The notes: a model not told the origin generated them from the letters alone. A stretch of 64,000 bases of DNA from Riptortus pedestris (GCA_019009955.1 CM032232.1:141572501-141636500), one strand, 5' to 3'; shown: positions 48,851-61,941, counted from the stretch's first letter. Numbers and translations are program-made.

Positions 48851-48905
<55 letters not shown>

Positions 48906-49801
48906 ATACATGTATATTTGTCTTTTAACCGCTCTAGCGGTCGCAATTTTTGTTTGATCGGAACCTAACTCGATATTTAGTCGTTTTATGTAAAAAGAAA
49001 GATCAAGTTCGTTAACGGCTGAAATCGGACCAGTGGGAGGGGGGGTTTAGAGGGGAGGATTTTCGAAAATTCGAAATATCTCCGTTACTATACGTCGGAT
49101 CGAAACATTGTACAGAATCAATCTTATTGCAAATTAAATGTACTATAGATATTGTTATATACATTTATTCTCTATCTTGAATATTAACCGAGATATTTGC
49201 ATTTTTATGAAGTCTGTGGTCGGGTATAGTTCGGATTAGGTCGGCCATTTCCGCCACTCGGAAGCTTCTTCTAACCTTACCTGTCGTTTCTAACCTTACC
49301 TAACCTTCGTTACTTTGTGAGATGTATGCAAATACGTTCTGTTCATCCGCCCCACCCCTTCTTTAGTTCTTGGACTACTAAAATTTGAGTTATTAAAATA
49401 TAAATTATTATTACAAATCAGAAGCTATTTCAGTTGGGAATTTATTTTAATTAAGTGAAAGGTTTCTCATTACCGTTTGTATTTAATCAGGGTGGTATTG
49501 TGTTACCAGAATGCAGATTTCTCTATTGTAAAAGTACACGAGGGAAATCTGCTTAGTTTACGCAGCCCCTGCCTGACAGACTTTGTTTCCCATGGATAAA
49601 TATATAAGCTTTTACTTTGTGAGATATATGCAAATACGCTCTGTTGATCCCCACCTCCGTTTTTAGTTCTTGGACTACTAAAATTCGAGTTTTTAATCTC
49701 GGTGGTGTTGAGTAACACTGTACCAATATGCAGATTTCAGCATTGTAAAACTTCACGTGGGAATTCTGCTTAGTTTACGCAGCCCCTGAGTGACGGACGT
49801 T
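47968..49801 (-). repeat. Stack of DINE-like repeats
   Basis: Three bodies with the GTGGGAGGGGGG block (about 48122, 48570 and 49035), (TA)n tracts at 47968-48010 and 48857-48901, one 3' end at 48729-48765 and two 5' ends at 49540-49582 and 49757-49800. One copy is inserted into another at about 48729. Confidence 0.65.
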
Positions 49802-50076
49802 TTAGTAATTGTAAGTTCTTGCCTGTGGTCCTTCGAATTGTAGGAAGCGTCAGACATTAATTATGTGCTTAGGATCAGTGCGGCGATAAAATATAACTTT
49901 ACAAATTCGATGCTGTGGTCAATATTCCAAGATGAAATGTGCTTTCTCTCCTTTCCCAAGAAATAATAAAAGAGGTTATAAAAAGGAGAAGTTATAAATG
50001 AACAATCATTGATTTTATTTTTAACAGAATAAATAACAGCTTGCAGTAATTCGAAAGGACATCCAGAATCTTGGTA

Positions 50077-53000
50077 TTAAGGTCTCATCTGGAAAAAATA
50101 AAAAAGTCATCAGAATTAAAGATTTTATGATAACGAAGCATCATTTACAAGAAAGTAGCTTATTATGTTAATGGATCACAAATATACAGGGTGAGGCATA
50201 ATAACGAGTGATTTTTAAAAGACTGTTAAATAAAAACATTTTGTTACAAAAATATGTTTATATCACAACATTAAAATACATAAAAAAGCATTTTCTGCAA
50301 CAGTAAAAAGTCTGTTATTTTCTGAAAATAACTCCAGTAAGATGGCGTCCGTTTAGACGCACACATTCCTCGAGCCGGACCTTGAATGCTCAGCATGTGA
50401 TTTTTTCTTGTGGGGTTATCTTAAAAGTAAAGTTTACCAAGATAATCCTCCTCGAACAATTGAAGCCCTGAAAGAGCGGATCCGGCAGGAAGTTGGTCAA
50501 ATCCCACTGGCAATGCTACGCAATGTGATGAGTCACTTCCGGCTCGAGGAATGTGTGCGTCTAAATGGACACACTGGAGTTATTTTCAAAAAATAACAGA
50601 CATTTTACTGTTGCACAAAATGCTTTTTCATGTATTTTAATGTTGTGATATAAACATATTTTTGTAACAAAATGTTTTTATTTAACAGTCTTTTAAAAAT
50701 CGCTCGTTAGTATGACTCACCCTGTAATATAGAAATTAGAAATTTTGGAACTCAATAGTTATTGACCAAAGTTGAGGTCTCAGGTTAGCCGAGTGAGTAA
50801 AAGCGCTGGTCACAATCTCATTGTCGTGGAAATGTGATTTCATTACGTTTGTGTCAACAAGGAAGCAATGAGAATGAAACTCCACAAAAATATAAGATCA
50901 GAATATAGATAACAGACCATTATATTTGACAGACCATTCTTTGACATTTAAACATAAATTTAATTCTGACGGGGTACAAATTTTGGATAATAACAAAAAC
51001 GGAGCTAAGCGGAAGGAGAAAGAAAATATCTACCGTTTTAAAAACAAACAATACGAAGATTGAGATAAGAAATTTAGACGGTATATTATTAAAATAAACA
51101 GGAAGTCGATTTGACGTAGATGAAGCTATGGTTCTTCTGAAATCGATTTTTCAAGACTCGAACTTTTAATATAATGGCTTTTTACACTGTTCATCATTTT
51201 AATGTATCGATATTATCAGTTAATTGGTGTCGTAGTTCTCCATTTCTGACAGTCTTGACGTGACTCCCTCGGTGGCAAGGTAAAATCTTTAGGAAATCAA
51301 TAAATGAAATCCTTAGTCCCACCCTGGCTAGGAAAGGGTGGTAACCTGTAGACAACCCGTCCAAATTGGCTCGAGTTGCATAAAGTAGACGTTAATAAAT
51401 ATAATTTTTACCAAAGATCAAATCATTTCAAGTATATTTTCAAGACTCCACACACAAATATACAAATGATTCATCAGAATGAATTTATACTGAATTTAAA
51501 AATGATTAAGATGAATCTTCATTAAGAATTTAAATGCTATTGTTATGTTACGGAAGAGGAAGAACGTACCTGTTTATCATAGCAGAACATGAACTGGTGA
51601 TGCGTCTCGCATAAGTTGTCCTCAATCACTTTCACTGGAAGGGGAAAAACATTGATTAATAGATTTATGGCATTGTTTTAAAGTGTTGTGTAAATCAACG
51701 GAAGGATATGAAGGTCAAAATACATCCACTCTTAACACTTCTTTTAAGGCAGGTCTCGCCGGAGATGTCGGCTCAATAGGGACCAGCCCTTGAGCACTGA
51801 AGATGGGGTGGTTCGCCCCGAAAGTACTCTGCATTTAATAAAAGAACTTTTAAGAGTGGAGGTGTATTGACCTTGTTATCCTTCCGTTCATGATGGACCT
51901 CCACCAGCCAGCCCAAATACAGAGTATTGTGTAAATGTGTATCTGTGCCCAGATATATTGATGATTATTAATTTATTTATAGGGACCACGTAAAATGAGA
52001 TTTTTAATTTAAAACATAGACAAATCACGCAACTAAAGTAAACAAATAGAAAAAAAAAATTATGACTTTATTAACTAAGAAAAAAGTCCGTGACTCAGAG
52101 CTGCGTAAACTAAGCAGATTTCCCATGTGAAGTTTTACAATAGTGAAATCTTCATACTGGTCACACTTTATCACCACCGTGAATAAAGGCAAACAGTAAT
52201 GAGAAATCTTACAGTTAATTTTAATAAGCTCCCAACGGAAAGTGCTTCTGAATTGTAAACAGGTCTGCCAACCACTCAGAGCTGAACAGATAGATAGACA
52301 TATTCTTCACCGGAAAGAAACACAATTACTTAAATATATCTGAATATAGCATTTTAACTTTATTGCAAACTACTTAGTATATGTAGTACTGTAATTTATA
52401 ATGAATAATTGCGTGTATCTCACAAAGTAGAAGCTAACATTAGCCCCTTAACGAATATCACGAGAGCCGAACAGTTGCGGAAATGGCCGAACTAACTTTC
52501 GGCCGAATCTCACGATCAAACACGACCAGAGCCGAACAGAACCGTCAATAGCCGATCTCATCTCGTCTGTTGCCCGCACACACTAAATAAAAATGCAAAT
52601 ATCTCGATTAATATTCAATATAGAGAATAAATGTATATAACAATATTTATAGTAAAGATTAATTTGCAATTAGATTGTATCTATACAAATTTCGATCCGA
52701 CGTATAGTAACAGTATAATATTTCCTCGCTTAAGGTAAATCTGCTAAAAAAAAAAGATCCGTCACACAAGGGCTGCGTTAATTGTGCGGATTTCCCACGT
52801 GCTGGTATGTAAGGTGTTGAATCAATTCCAAATATCTCTTTTTCATGTAAAAAGAAAAATCAAGTTCGTTAACAGCTAAGGTAGGACCATTGAGAGGGGG
52901 AGATCGGGAATTTGGAAAATTAAATTATTATTAATCGTCGGATCAAAACATTGTATATAGTCTATCTTATTGTAAATGTAATATTCGATTAATGTTGTAA

Positions 53001-56000
53001 TGCACATTTATTCTCTAACTTCAATACTAACTGGGATATTTGCATTTTTAAGTTTTCAACCTTCAGTAAACCCCCACTCCTACTCATGTCATATTAACAG
53101 AAAGCTGTTATATTATGAAGCACTTTACTTGAAGTCTAAATACCGAATATTGTTCTCATTGAACTTTTACATTTTGAGATAAATGCAAATAATTGACGGA
53201 CGTGGAAAATCTGCTTAGTTAACGCAGCACCAGCTTGACAGAATATTTATTATATATTGTCGGGTTAAATGAATATATTTGCACCTAGGACCCTGTTTAT
53301 CATTTGTCTTGCATTGGCAATACAAAAGGTAGTATGAACTTAAAAAGTAGAACAGTTATTGACACACTTTGGAGTTAACTTATCAATAAAACACTTGATA
53401 TTTTTACAAAAGGATGTCTTACATTCTCTAGCGCAGTCTTGCAAAATCTTCAATTCCTTTTCACCCGGAAGTTTTACTTCTGACAACTTATATTTCTCAG
53501 CTTGCTTCTGAGCAAGTTGTTTTTCATCTTCAAACGCTTTTTCCCAGTTGATTCCGTCCTTGGAAAGCTGTAAGCAAAGGCAATTAATTTTCTCAATTAT
53601 TATTCTATATTCAAGGGTTTGTTAGTCTGCAGAAATAAGGCAATACTGTGTAGCAATTATAGGAAATGCTAATTTGAAATGATTTAGAAGCTGGATTCCC
53701 AAAGTGATCGATATCGAAATAAAAATTAATCAAATATAAATTAATTATTCAAGAATAGTGGAAACATCTATCGGAATTATTTATATCCCACTTAGATATG
53801 TATATAACATTATACAATTCTGATGGTTTAATTTTTAGAATCACATAAGTTACAATAATTTGAACAAAACAATATTTGCACAGCAAGCGGGAGCAGAAAC
53901 AAGCAACGTCGGCTCAACTCGGCTGGGGTCGGCTTTTGGCGGGAAAGAGGTAGATAATGCTTGATAATGACAAGTACTATCAATGACTTATTTACATTGT
54001 CCATATTGTTATAAGTTGAACAAACAAATGGATAATTTAATATAATTTTTAGCAGATTACCCTTAAGGGAAATCAGCTATTAAGTTCGTACTCGATTTTC
54101 AACATGTCCAGCGACCCTACCCAGAGGATGACGAAAATGAGGTCCAGTCAAAATTTTATATACACTTCTCTGTTATCGCTCTAGCGGTCGCATTCCTAAT
54201 TTGATCTTAACCAAACTCGATATATAAGCGTTTCATAGAAAACTAAAGATCGAGTTCGTTAACGGCTGAAATCGGACCAGTGGGAGGTGGGGTTTAGTGG
54301 GGGAGGTTTTCGAAAAGTTGAAATACCTCCGTTATTATATATTGGATCGAAAAATTGTATAGAACCATTTTTATTTTACGTACAATGCAATATAAATATT
54401 ATTATATACATTTATGCTCTATCTTTAGTACTAAAGGAGATATTTGGTTTTACTTTAGTTTTCGGCCTTCAGTAAACTCCCACTCCTACGTCTTATTAAC
54501 AATAAATTATTATATTATAAAGAACTTTGTTGTAGCCCTAATACGAAATAATGTTTTCATTGAACTTCTACGTTTTGTGATAATGCAATTACGTGACGCA
54601 CGTGGGAAATCTGCTTTGTCAACGCAGCACCTGTAATGACGAACTTTTTACAATTTTTGAATAATATAAATAAATAAATATACTAATATATAGCAATTAA
54701 ACGACCTAGAGTGGTGAGTTCCATTTCCGGTCAGGAAATAGGAATTTATTTAGTGACGAACTCATTAAATAAAATCCTTAATTCCACCCTGAAAAGAATG
54801 GTAACCTGTAGATAGCCCGTCCCATTTAGCCGTGACAAAAAAAAGTGCAAGTTAATTAATAATAATGATTTCCGAAGAACGGATTGTACCTTAGCTTATA
54901 AACAATAAAGCTATAAAACAATTTTTAAAGAAAATGAATAAAGAAAATTGAACGTTTTTGCTTACCACTCCACGTTTCTGCGAAATACAAGCGAAAAAAC
55001 ACTGAAAACAATTTAAATAGAACAATTAGTACTTTGTAAAGATTTACGTCCAGGATAATATTTTTTTCAAAATGTAGAACATACCTTGAATTCTTCCGGA
55101 TAAGGTTCAGTGCCTGAAAGAAAGTTATACAATTAATAATTTATATTGAGATAATTAATGTATATTAACACAAAACACATTTCCTACATGATACACTAGT
55201 GATCATATCTCTACATACTTATATGCAACGCAAGTATAATTCAGATTAGTGGGTTAATCCATTTCAAGTCATCTAAAAAATTTTAATTTAATTTCACTAT
55301 TTTTAAAAATGCTGATTTTTATTTATACAATACTATTACAATGTAGGTAGGATGAAATAATGTAGGCTACGCTTCCACTATAATAATTTAATAACACGTC
55401 AAAGCGCTTTCGATGCTGTGCATCATCGTCAGTGCCCTGTTGACACACACAATAATAGTTACAATTTACTATAAAATATTTTAGGTACATATAACAAAAA
55501 ACTTATTTTCTTTGGCTAAAAACATTAAAATTTAAACGTGGGACTAAATAAAATATAAAACATTTCAATCATCAACAGTTATTTTTAAATTAGGTTGGTC
55601 AAATAGACAGTTAAAGCTAACTGAAAGAAGCCCTATATGAACAAAGACGTTTTACAAGACAAAGAAGAGAAAGGGAGACAAAGGGGACTTACCGAAGGTT
55701 TTCGATGTTGACCTGTCGGCTCTTGGAGCTAGACTGGCTTTTCATTCCAGCTAGTTGAGGTAAAGAGGCTGTTGGAACAAATTTTAGAGGGCAGACATCT
55801 TCTTTAATATTAATGTTATTCTTTGCCGTTAGAAATACTATTACAAGTTGGAATTTGAAAATCGTCATTTTAAAAGTTTTACTGCCAATAGTTTTCGAAA
55901 GGTTCCCATATTTTTTCGGTGAATTGCTACATCCAAGCGCTCACCCCAACACCTGTAACTCCTAAGCTATTTGTCCTATCATTAAATGACGAAAGAGGAA

Positions 56001-58815
56001 TTCTTCAGAAAATAAAGGGCTACAATATATGTTCTGTACACATTTTGCCCTAATTTCGGTTTTAGGGGTGAATTTAGAGGCAATGTTTTCATATTTCTAA
56101 TCCTTTTTTTTTTATGTTTTCAAGGGCGATGTTTCTTAAGAAGGATTAGAATAAACAAGACATTTTTTTTTCAAATATTTAGGTAGTATATATTCTTGTA
56201 GACTAAAATTCATGGCTCTGGCTTATTTCATGAAACAAATTTCAAAAAACATCTGTCACGCAGGGGCTGCGTTATCCAAGCAGATGTCCCACGTGCGTCA
56301 GGTACTTGCATTTTTCTCAAGAATTAAAAGTTCAGTGAGAACATTATTTGTTATTTGGGTTTAAAGTAAAGTACTTCATAATGTAAAAGCTTACTGTTAG
56401 TATGACCTGAGTAGGAGTGGGGGTTTATTGAAAGCTGTAAGCAGAAACATGCAATTATCTCCATTAATACTAAAGATAGAGAATACATGTATATAACAAT
56501 ATTTTCATTATACTGCGTCAAAAAACATGTGTTTTCAATACTAGGCTTGAGTCCGTAAAATAGCTCTTTTCGGGACTAGTACTGAAAAATCTTTTCGGTG
56601 CGCTAACCTTATCTGTTACTAATAAACATGTGTTTGAAGGAGGTAATATTCATTCTAATATCTGCTTACTTATAATAAGTAATGTGTTTAAAGTGCCAGA
56701 CCATTATGGGTTAATAAACAGATGTTTATTCCAAATAAAATAATGTGTCAATTTAATTTCTTATATAAGTACTTTTCTTCTATTATAGGTTAATATTTTT
56801 TATTTATTTATTTAAATGAGTTCCGCAACACCGGCGATTTACTCATAATTAAATCGTGCACGCAAAAAAAAAGAATAGCAAAATAAATAGAGGGAAACGT
56901 AAAAGCAATGAACAAAGGTGGTATAAACAGATAATAAGGTAATAAACATAAGGATAATATAAGGTTAATAAACAGATGTTTTATTTCAAATAAAATAATG
57001 TATCATTTTAATTTCTTATATTGTATCTTTGTTATTAATGAAATATAAAAGGGTTTTAATGCACTCAAGTATGAGCAGTATAATGCTATAACTTACTTCA
57101 CAATGCACAATACACTTGGTAATTATTCTTAATTAATACTCACAGTATACACGGATAGCGTCACTGTTCTTCAGATTACACAGTCCAGTAATTCACACAA
57201 AAGACGGCACTGCACTGTCCTTTACTTCGCGGCATTGCACTGTCTTAAACACGGCACTAAACTGTTACTTACAGTCACGGCACAACACTGTTCTTCTTAT
57301 AAAAACACTTTACCGCACTGCACTAAGTCGCACTGTAGCACCGAACGCACATATGAACACTTGAGAAGAAAACTGACTCGCTCGCGGCTGGCCGGTTCTT
57401 TATATAGGTCGTTGGCATACATCAAAGGGGAATTGGCTGGGCCTTTGACGTCTTGAGTGGACGGGTCTAGTAGGGGATAGACCCTCTGTCGGCTTCTTTG
57501 ATCTAAATCGCACTTCCCAAATACGCGACTCTCTCTGTGAAGGATTATTCATGTATTTAATTTTCGCAACAATATATATAAGTTATTCAAATATTATCAT
57601 CAAATTTGAGATTTCGTGAAAATTGATGTGATTCTATCTTTTTTGTAAGATAGAATCACATTAGGCCAGAACTTTAGTTAGTACAAAGTTTAGTTAGTTA
57701 TCATTTTTTGACTCAAAAGAACTTACTGTTTACTAATGGAGGTGGTACTTTCGAAAAGCCGGTCTCTTTGTCACATTCTTCAGTCACCCTCTGGAACTCA
57801 GCTAAAAAATCGTCTTCAGATAAAACCTGTAAAAATGTATACTATAATTATATTAGTCTACAAATTATTTAGTTAATTTAGCAAACTTTTACTAGATATA
57901 TTCAATATTTAACATGCACTGCTTCAGAAGGATAATTATTGAATTGAAATAGAATAAAAAAAATCATTAATTTAAATTTACTTCTTCAATTGCGTCCGAA
58001 TTTCCTTAGAAATCACAAATAAATTACTCGTTCAAACATAAGATAAAAAAATATGTCTGCTGATTTTTTAAAATAATCATTTGAAGTATTCATTATTTTG
58101 TTGACCATCCGCCACAGGTTAGTTAAAAAGGCATTAGATAAAGGACAAGTTTAGAAATTTCACTACAAGCAGAATAAAAAAAAATAAATAAATAAGTAGA
58201 ATATTGGAGAAAGAATATATATAACAAAAGTCCGTCACGCAGGGGCTTCGTAAACTAAGCAGATTTCCCACGAGAAGTTTTACAATAGAGAAATCTGCCT
58301 AATAACAACTGTAGTAGTAAGAAACCTCTAAACCTAAAACATTATTTAGGGCGTAATAACCCAGTAGTTTCTAGTCCCAAAAAACAGTTAACCTAACCTG
58401 TAAATCTATTCACGAGGGACGAATAGTTATAGAAACGGCCGCCAGAGCTCTCGGCGGAAAGTCCGAACATAGCCTACTGGTGACCACACGCAGAATACAA
58501 ATGCAAATATCTCGGTTAATATTCAAGATACAGAATAAATGGATAGAACAATATTTATAGTAAATTTAATTTTCAATAAGATTTATTCTATACAATTTTT
58601 CCATCCGACGCATAATAACGGAGATATTTTGAATTTTCAAAAATCCCTCCTCTAAACCCCCCCCCCCTCCCACTGGTCCGATTTCAGCCGTTAACAAACT
58701 TGATCTTCCTTTTTACATAAAACGATTAAATTCCGAGTTTAGTAAAGATCAAACAAAAATTGCGAACCGCTAGAGCGTTAACAGACATATATATATAAAT
58801 TTATATATATATATA

Positions 58816-58853
<38 letters not shown>

Positions 58854-59580
58854 GAACGGACCCTCATTTTCGTCATCTCCTGGGTAGGATCGATGGACAT
58901 TTGAAGAAATTTTTCGAAACTCGCGTCATGAGTACGAACCTCTCAATAGCTGATTTCCCTTCAGGGAAATCTGGCTAAAAACTAATGGAAAAATTAACTA
59001 ATCAGTAAGATATATATATATGACAACTGGAAGAAATGTTTCGAAAATCGCCTCATGAGTACGACCTCAATGGCTGATGTTCCTCAAGGGAAATCTTCTA
59101 AAATGTGTGTTGAATATTTGTAATGGTACTAAATTTATAATTAGCTATTAAATTTATAGATTTTATAAAATACATTCTTAGAATTTGAACTAATTTTATG
59201 ACGAATGTATTCTATATGTCAAATGCAGTTCTATAGTATGCAAAGAAATTAATTAAAATATTACTAAAATATTTTATAGAAAAAAAGGTTTGACGTATCC
59301 AATTATCTTATGCTAACATTTAATGGAATTAAATAGATTTAATTTCAATTATAGTATATTTTATTCCTCATTAAAATGTTTAAATACAGAGTTACATTTA
59401 TATAAGTATAGACGTATTGGGCTATTTGTGAATTTCCTTCTAAATATCGACATATTGTAAATGCTGATTTAAATTTGCATTTAGTTATTAGTATTTATCA
59501 TTTACGTAAAAAAAAAAAGAATGACAACGTACCCCAGCAAATGTAGCAAAGATCGCAGCTAGTAACAATGTTGACGACAT
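50077..59580 (-). CDS. OBP-5: divergent odorant-binding protein, 7 exons, 144 aa
   Basis: Complete OBP on the minus strand. Exons in coding order: 59580-59533 (signal peptide MSSTLLLAAIFATFAG), 57826-57727 (VLSEDDFLAEFQ, C1 in EECDKETGFS), 55113-55085 (STEPYPEEFK), 55001-54966 (CFFACISQKRGV, C2/C3), 53567-53423 (LSKDGINWEK...LQDCARE, C4), 51634-51570 (LKVIEDNLCETHHQ..., C5/C6) and 50088-50077 (Met-Arg-Pro-stop). Cysteine spacing is X25-X3-X51-X11-X8. Exons 2, 3, 4 and 6 match the other four genes in length; exon 5 is nine nt shorter. Sequence is clearly diverged and its promoter differs. The span is 9.5 kb, inflated by repeats, a solo LTR and a mariner derivative between exons 6 and 7. The 12-nt tail exon is supported only by its acceptor, frame, stop and a following AATAAA complement (50014-50019), so the C-terminus is the least certain part. 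Confidence 0.88.
50187..50724 (+). mobile_element. Tc1/mariner deletion derivative, 538 bp
   Basis: TA target duplications at 50185-50186 and 50725-50726. Very long inverted repeats, about 190 bp, start CAGGGTGAGGCATAATAACG on the left and end TATGACTCACCCTG on the right. It lies between exons 6 and 7 of OBP-5. Confidence 0.85.
50381..50596 (+). pseudogene. mariner transposase C-terminal fragment
   Basis: Frame reads CSACDFFLWGYLKSKVYQDN, then PPRTIEALKERIRQEV, and ends GHTGVIFKK-stop. The CDFFLWGYLK motif holds the last catalytic Asp of the DDD-type mariner domain. The DNA-binding half and the first two catalytic residues are deleted, so it is inactive. Confidence 0.85.
51797..51829 (+). 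ncRNA. Hammerhead-ribozyme-like motif (candidate)
   Basis: CTGAAGA fits the CUGANGA core. It is followed by one extra T, a GGGG...CCCC stem, GAAA, the self-complementary GTAC and then TC. This is the order of a type I hammerhead with minimal stem III. The extra T after the core is a deviation. Confidence 0.35.
52085..52748 (+). mobile_element. DINE-like repeat in OBP-5 intron 5
   Basis: 5' end at 52085-52130 and eroded 3' end TTAAGGTAAATCTGCTAAAA at about 52729-52748. A second 5' end starts at about 52757. Confidence 0.6.
54047..54648 (-). mobile_element. DINE-like repeat in OBP-5 intron 4
   Basis: TTTTTAGCAGATTACCCTTA at the left, short core, and GGGAAATCTGCTTTGTCAAC at the right end. Confidence 0.65.
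55395..55440 (-). ncRNA. Hammerhead-ribozyme-like motif (candidate)
   Basis: Minus strand: CTGACGA, an extra T, stem GATGC-ACA-GCATC, GAAA, self-complementary GCGC, then TT. The following TGACGTGTT pairs in part with the stretch before the core as a stem I. Confidence 0.4.
57098..57571 (+). mobile_element. Solo LTR, 5'-truncated
   Basis: Matches the last ~480 bp of the LTR family and ends TTTTCGCAACA followed by ATAT. The TGTTACG end is missing. Confidence 0.7.
57627..57660. repeat. Perfect 14-bp hairpin
   Basis: TGTGATTCTATCTT and its exact complement are separated by 6 nt, immediately after the truncated LTR. Confidence 0.8.
58228..58980 (+). mobile_element. DINE-like repeat in OBP-5 intron 1
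   Basis: Full copy: CACGCAGGGGCTTCGTAAAC, CCCTCCCACTGGTCCGATTT block, (TA)n 58785-58850 and stem-loop end near 58955-58978. Another 3' end follows at about 59030-59103. Confidence 0.75.
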
Positions 59581-59632
59581 TTTGATGTTTTTTTCTGAAA
59601 TAAATGGTGATGTCCTATTCGAGTTCGTAGCT

Positions 59633-59668
59633 GTCACTGCTGGTTCTCTCCGGCTGACACCTTTTATA
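59633..59668 (-). promoter_or_regulatory. OBP-5 core promoter
   Basis: TATAAAAG (complement of 59661-59668) lies about 30 nt before a CAGTGA initiator-like sequence (complement of 59633-59638). The surrounding sequence does not resemble the promoter shared by OBP-2, -3 and -4. Confidence 0.65.
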
Positions 59669-60072
59669 CCATATGCAATTAATAGTGATAATTTACTAGT
59701 TATGCAACGAAGGTCGTAGCACAGACAATCTGAATTGTGTTTACCATCCGAGAGGAAGAGCGGTGACCATGACTTATACAAACGACGAGGAGGGAAGTCA
59801 TAACTAATAATCTGTCACGCAAGGGCTGCGTACACTAAGCAGATTTCCCTTAAGGGAAAACCTGCTTCATGCTGCTTGAGGGAAATTCTGATTCATTATA
59901 AATTACAGTTCTAGATATAGTAAATAGTTTTCAATACAATTTATGTTTTTTTACGTATTTCCGGATAGTAATCCTATGTTAAGGGATTTTATTTTCTGCA
60001 CATCCCATGTATATTTGCATTATATGTGCATTTTATCAAATCATTTAACGATTTTTATATAATAATATATAT

Positions 60073-60303
60073 AATTATTATTATTTATTAACGTTCCACT
60101 TTTTGCAACTAAGGCTAATCTGGACGGGTTGTCTACAGGTTACCACACTTTTTTAGCCAGGGTGGGATTTTAGGACGTTATTTAATGAATTTCGTCACTA
60201 AATAATTTCCTTTGCCCAGGCAAGAATCGAACTACGCCACTCTAGGTTTACCATGTGAGATAAAGGTCAACAATTTAACCCGCATGACTAACCTTGAGCC
60301 CCA
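60073..60303 (-). mobile_element. tRNA-derived SINE
   Basis: Minus-strand copy of the 18333-18620 family. Confidence 0.72.
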
Positions 60304-60421
60304 TATAAATATTAAAATGTAATAAGAACATGAAGATTAAATTTGATAAAAATAATTAAATAAGAACAATTAAGGAATACAATTATATAACCATTAAAAA
60401 TAAATTACTTAATATTAATAT

Positions 60422-61040
60422 TGTTACGTTTTTATTACCAAAACCAGTAATAAACGTTTTTAATAAGAGTTCTTTTGGATTGCAAAATTAAATACTCGCA
60501 AGTTTCACAGTTTTTATCACTGCACAACTTATTTGGATAATGCACAATAAACTTGGTAATTATTCTTAATTACTACTCACAGTATACACTGATAGCGTCA
60601 CTGTTCTTCAGATTACACAGTCCAACAATTCACTCACGGTCACTGAAATTCACAACAAGGCGGCACTGCACTGTCCTTGACTTCGCAGCACTTCACTGTC
60701 CTTTACTTCGCGGCACTGCACTGTCTTAAACACGGCACTAAAACTGTTACTTGCAGTCACGGCACAAAACTGTTACTTACAGTCACGGCACAACACTGTT
60801 CTTCTTCTAAAAACACTTTACCGCACTGCACTAAGTCGCACTGTAGCACTGATGTGAACATCAAGATCACTGAGCATAAAACTGACTCGCTCGCGGCAGG
60901 CCCTTCTTTATATAGCTTGTCGGCATACATCAAAGGGGAATTGTCTGGACCCGTCGACGTCTGGCTGGAAGGTACTGGTAGGACCTAGAACATTCTATCG
61001 GCCTCTTTGATCTACGTCACACTTTCCAAATACGCGACTC
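60422..61040 (+). mobile_element. LTR with its 3' end replaced by a CT tract
   Basis: Starts TGTTACG after ATAT (60418-60421) and follows the LTR family to CAAATACGCGACTC, then runs into the CT tract. The expected CGCAACA end was not found. Confidence 0.7.
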
Positions 61041-61069
61041 ACTCTCTCTCTCTCTCAACTCTTGAAGAT

Positions 61070-61123
<54 letters not shown>

Positions 61124-61172
61124 TTCTCTCCCTCACTCCTCTCGTTTCTCCTCTCTCATCTCTCTCTCTCTC

Positions 61173-61211
<39 letters not shown>

Positions 61212-61317
61212 TCTACTCTCTCTCTCTCTCTCTCAACATGTATTTTCTCTTTTCCTCACATCATCTACTCTCATCTCCACTCTCTCTCTCGTCTCTCTCA
61301 TCTCTCTCTCTCTCACC

Positions 61318-61351
<34 letters not shown>

Positions 61352-61361
61352 ACTCATCTCC

Positions 61362-61398
<37 letters not shown>

Positions 61399-61599
61399 GC
61401 GTCACCTCTCTTCCTCTCTCCTCTTCTCTCTCTCTCTCTCTCTCTCCGTTCGTCACTCTCCTCTCTCCTTCTCTCTCTCTCTCATCTCTCTCTCTCTCCT
61501 CTCGTCTCTCCTCTCTTCTCTCCTCTCTCTCCTCCTTCTCTCTCTCCTCTCTCTCTCTCTCTCTTACTCTCTCTCTCTTTCTCACCGTCTCCTCTCTCA

Positions 61600-61641
<42 letters not shown>

Positions 61642-61780
61642 CTTCTCTCTCTCTCTCTCCTCATCCTCTCTCTCTCCACTCTCCTCTCACCTCTCTCTCA
61701 CACACCTCTCTCCACCTCTCTCACTCTCTCTCCGGTTTCTCTCTCTCTCTCTCGTGCTCTCTCCTCTCTCGTCTCTCTCG

Positions 61781-61827
<47 letters not shown>

Positions 61828-61870
61828 CTCTCCTCATCCTCACCTCACTCATCTCCTCTCTCTCTCGTCA

Positions 61871-61901
<31 letters not shown>

Positions 61902-61908
61902 ACATCTC

Positions 61909-61941
<33 letters not shown>

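Noticed and set aside
60677..60988. 103-codon frame with repeated CTV/HCLKHGTK segments (also 40038-40447 and 57235-57456)
   Set aside because: It lies inside the LTR family; the apparent repeats come from the CACGGCACTGCACTGT tandem motif of the LTR.
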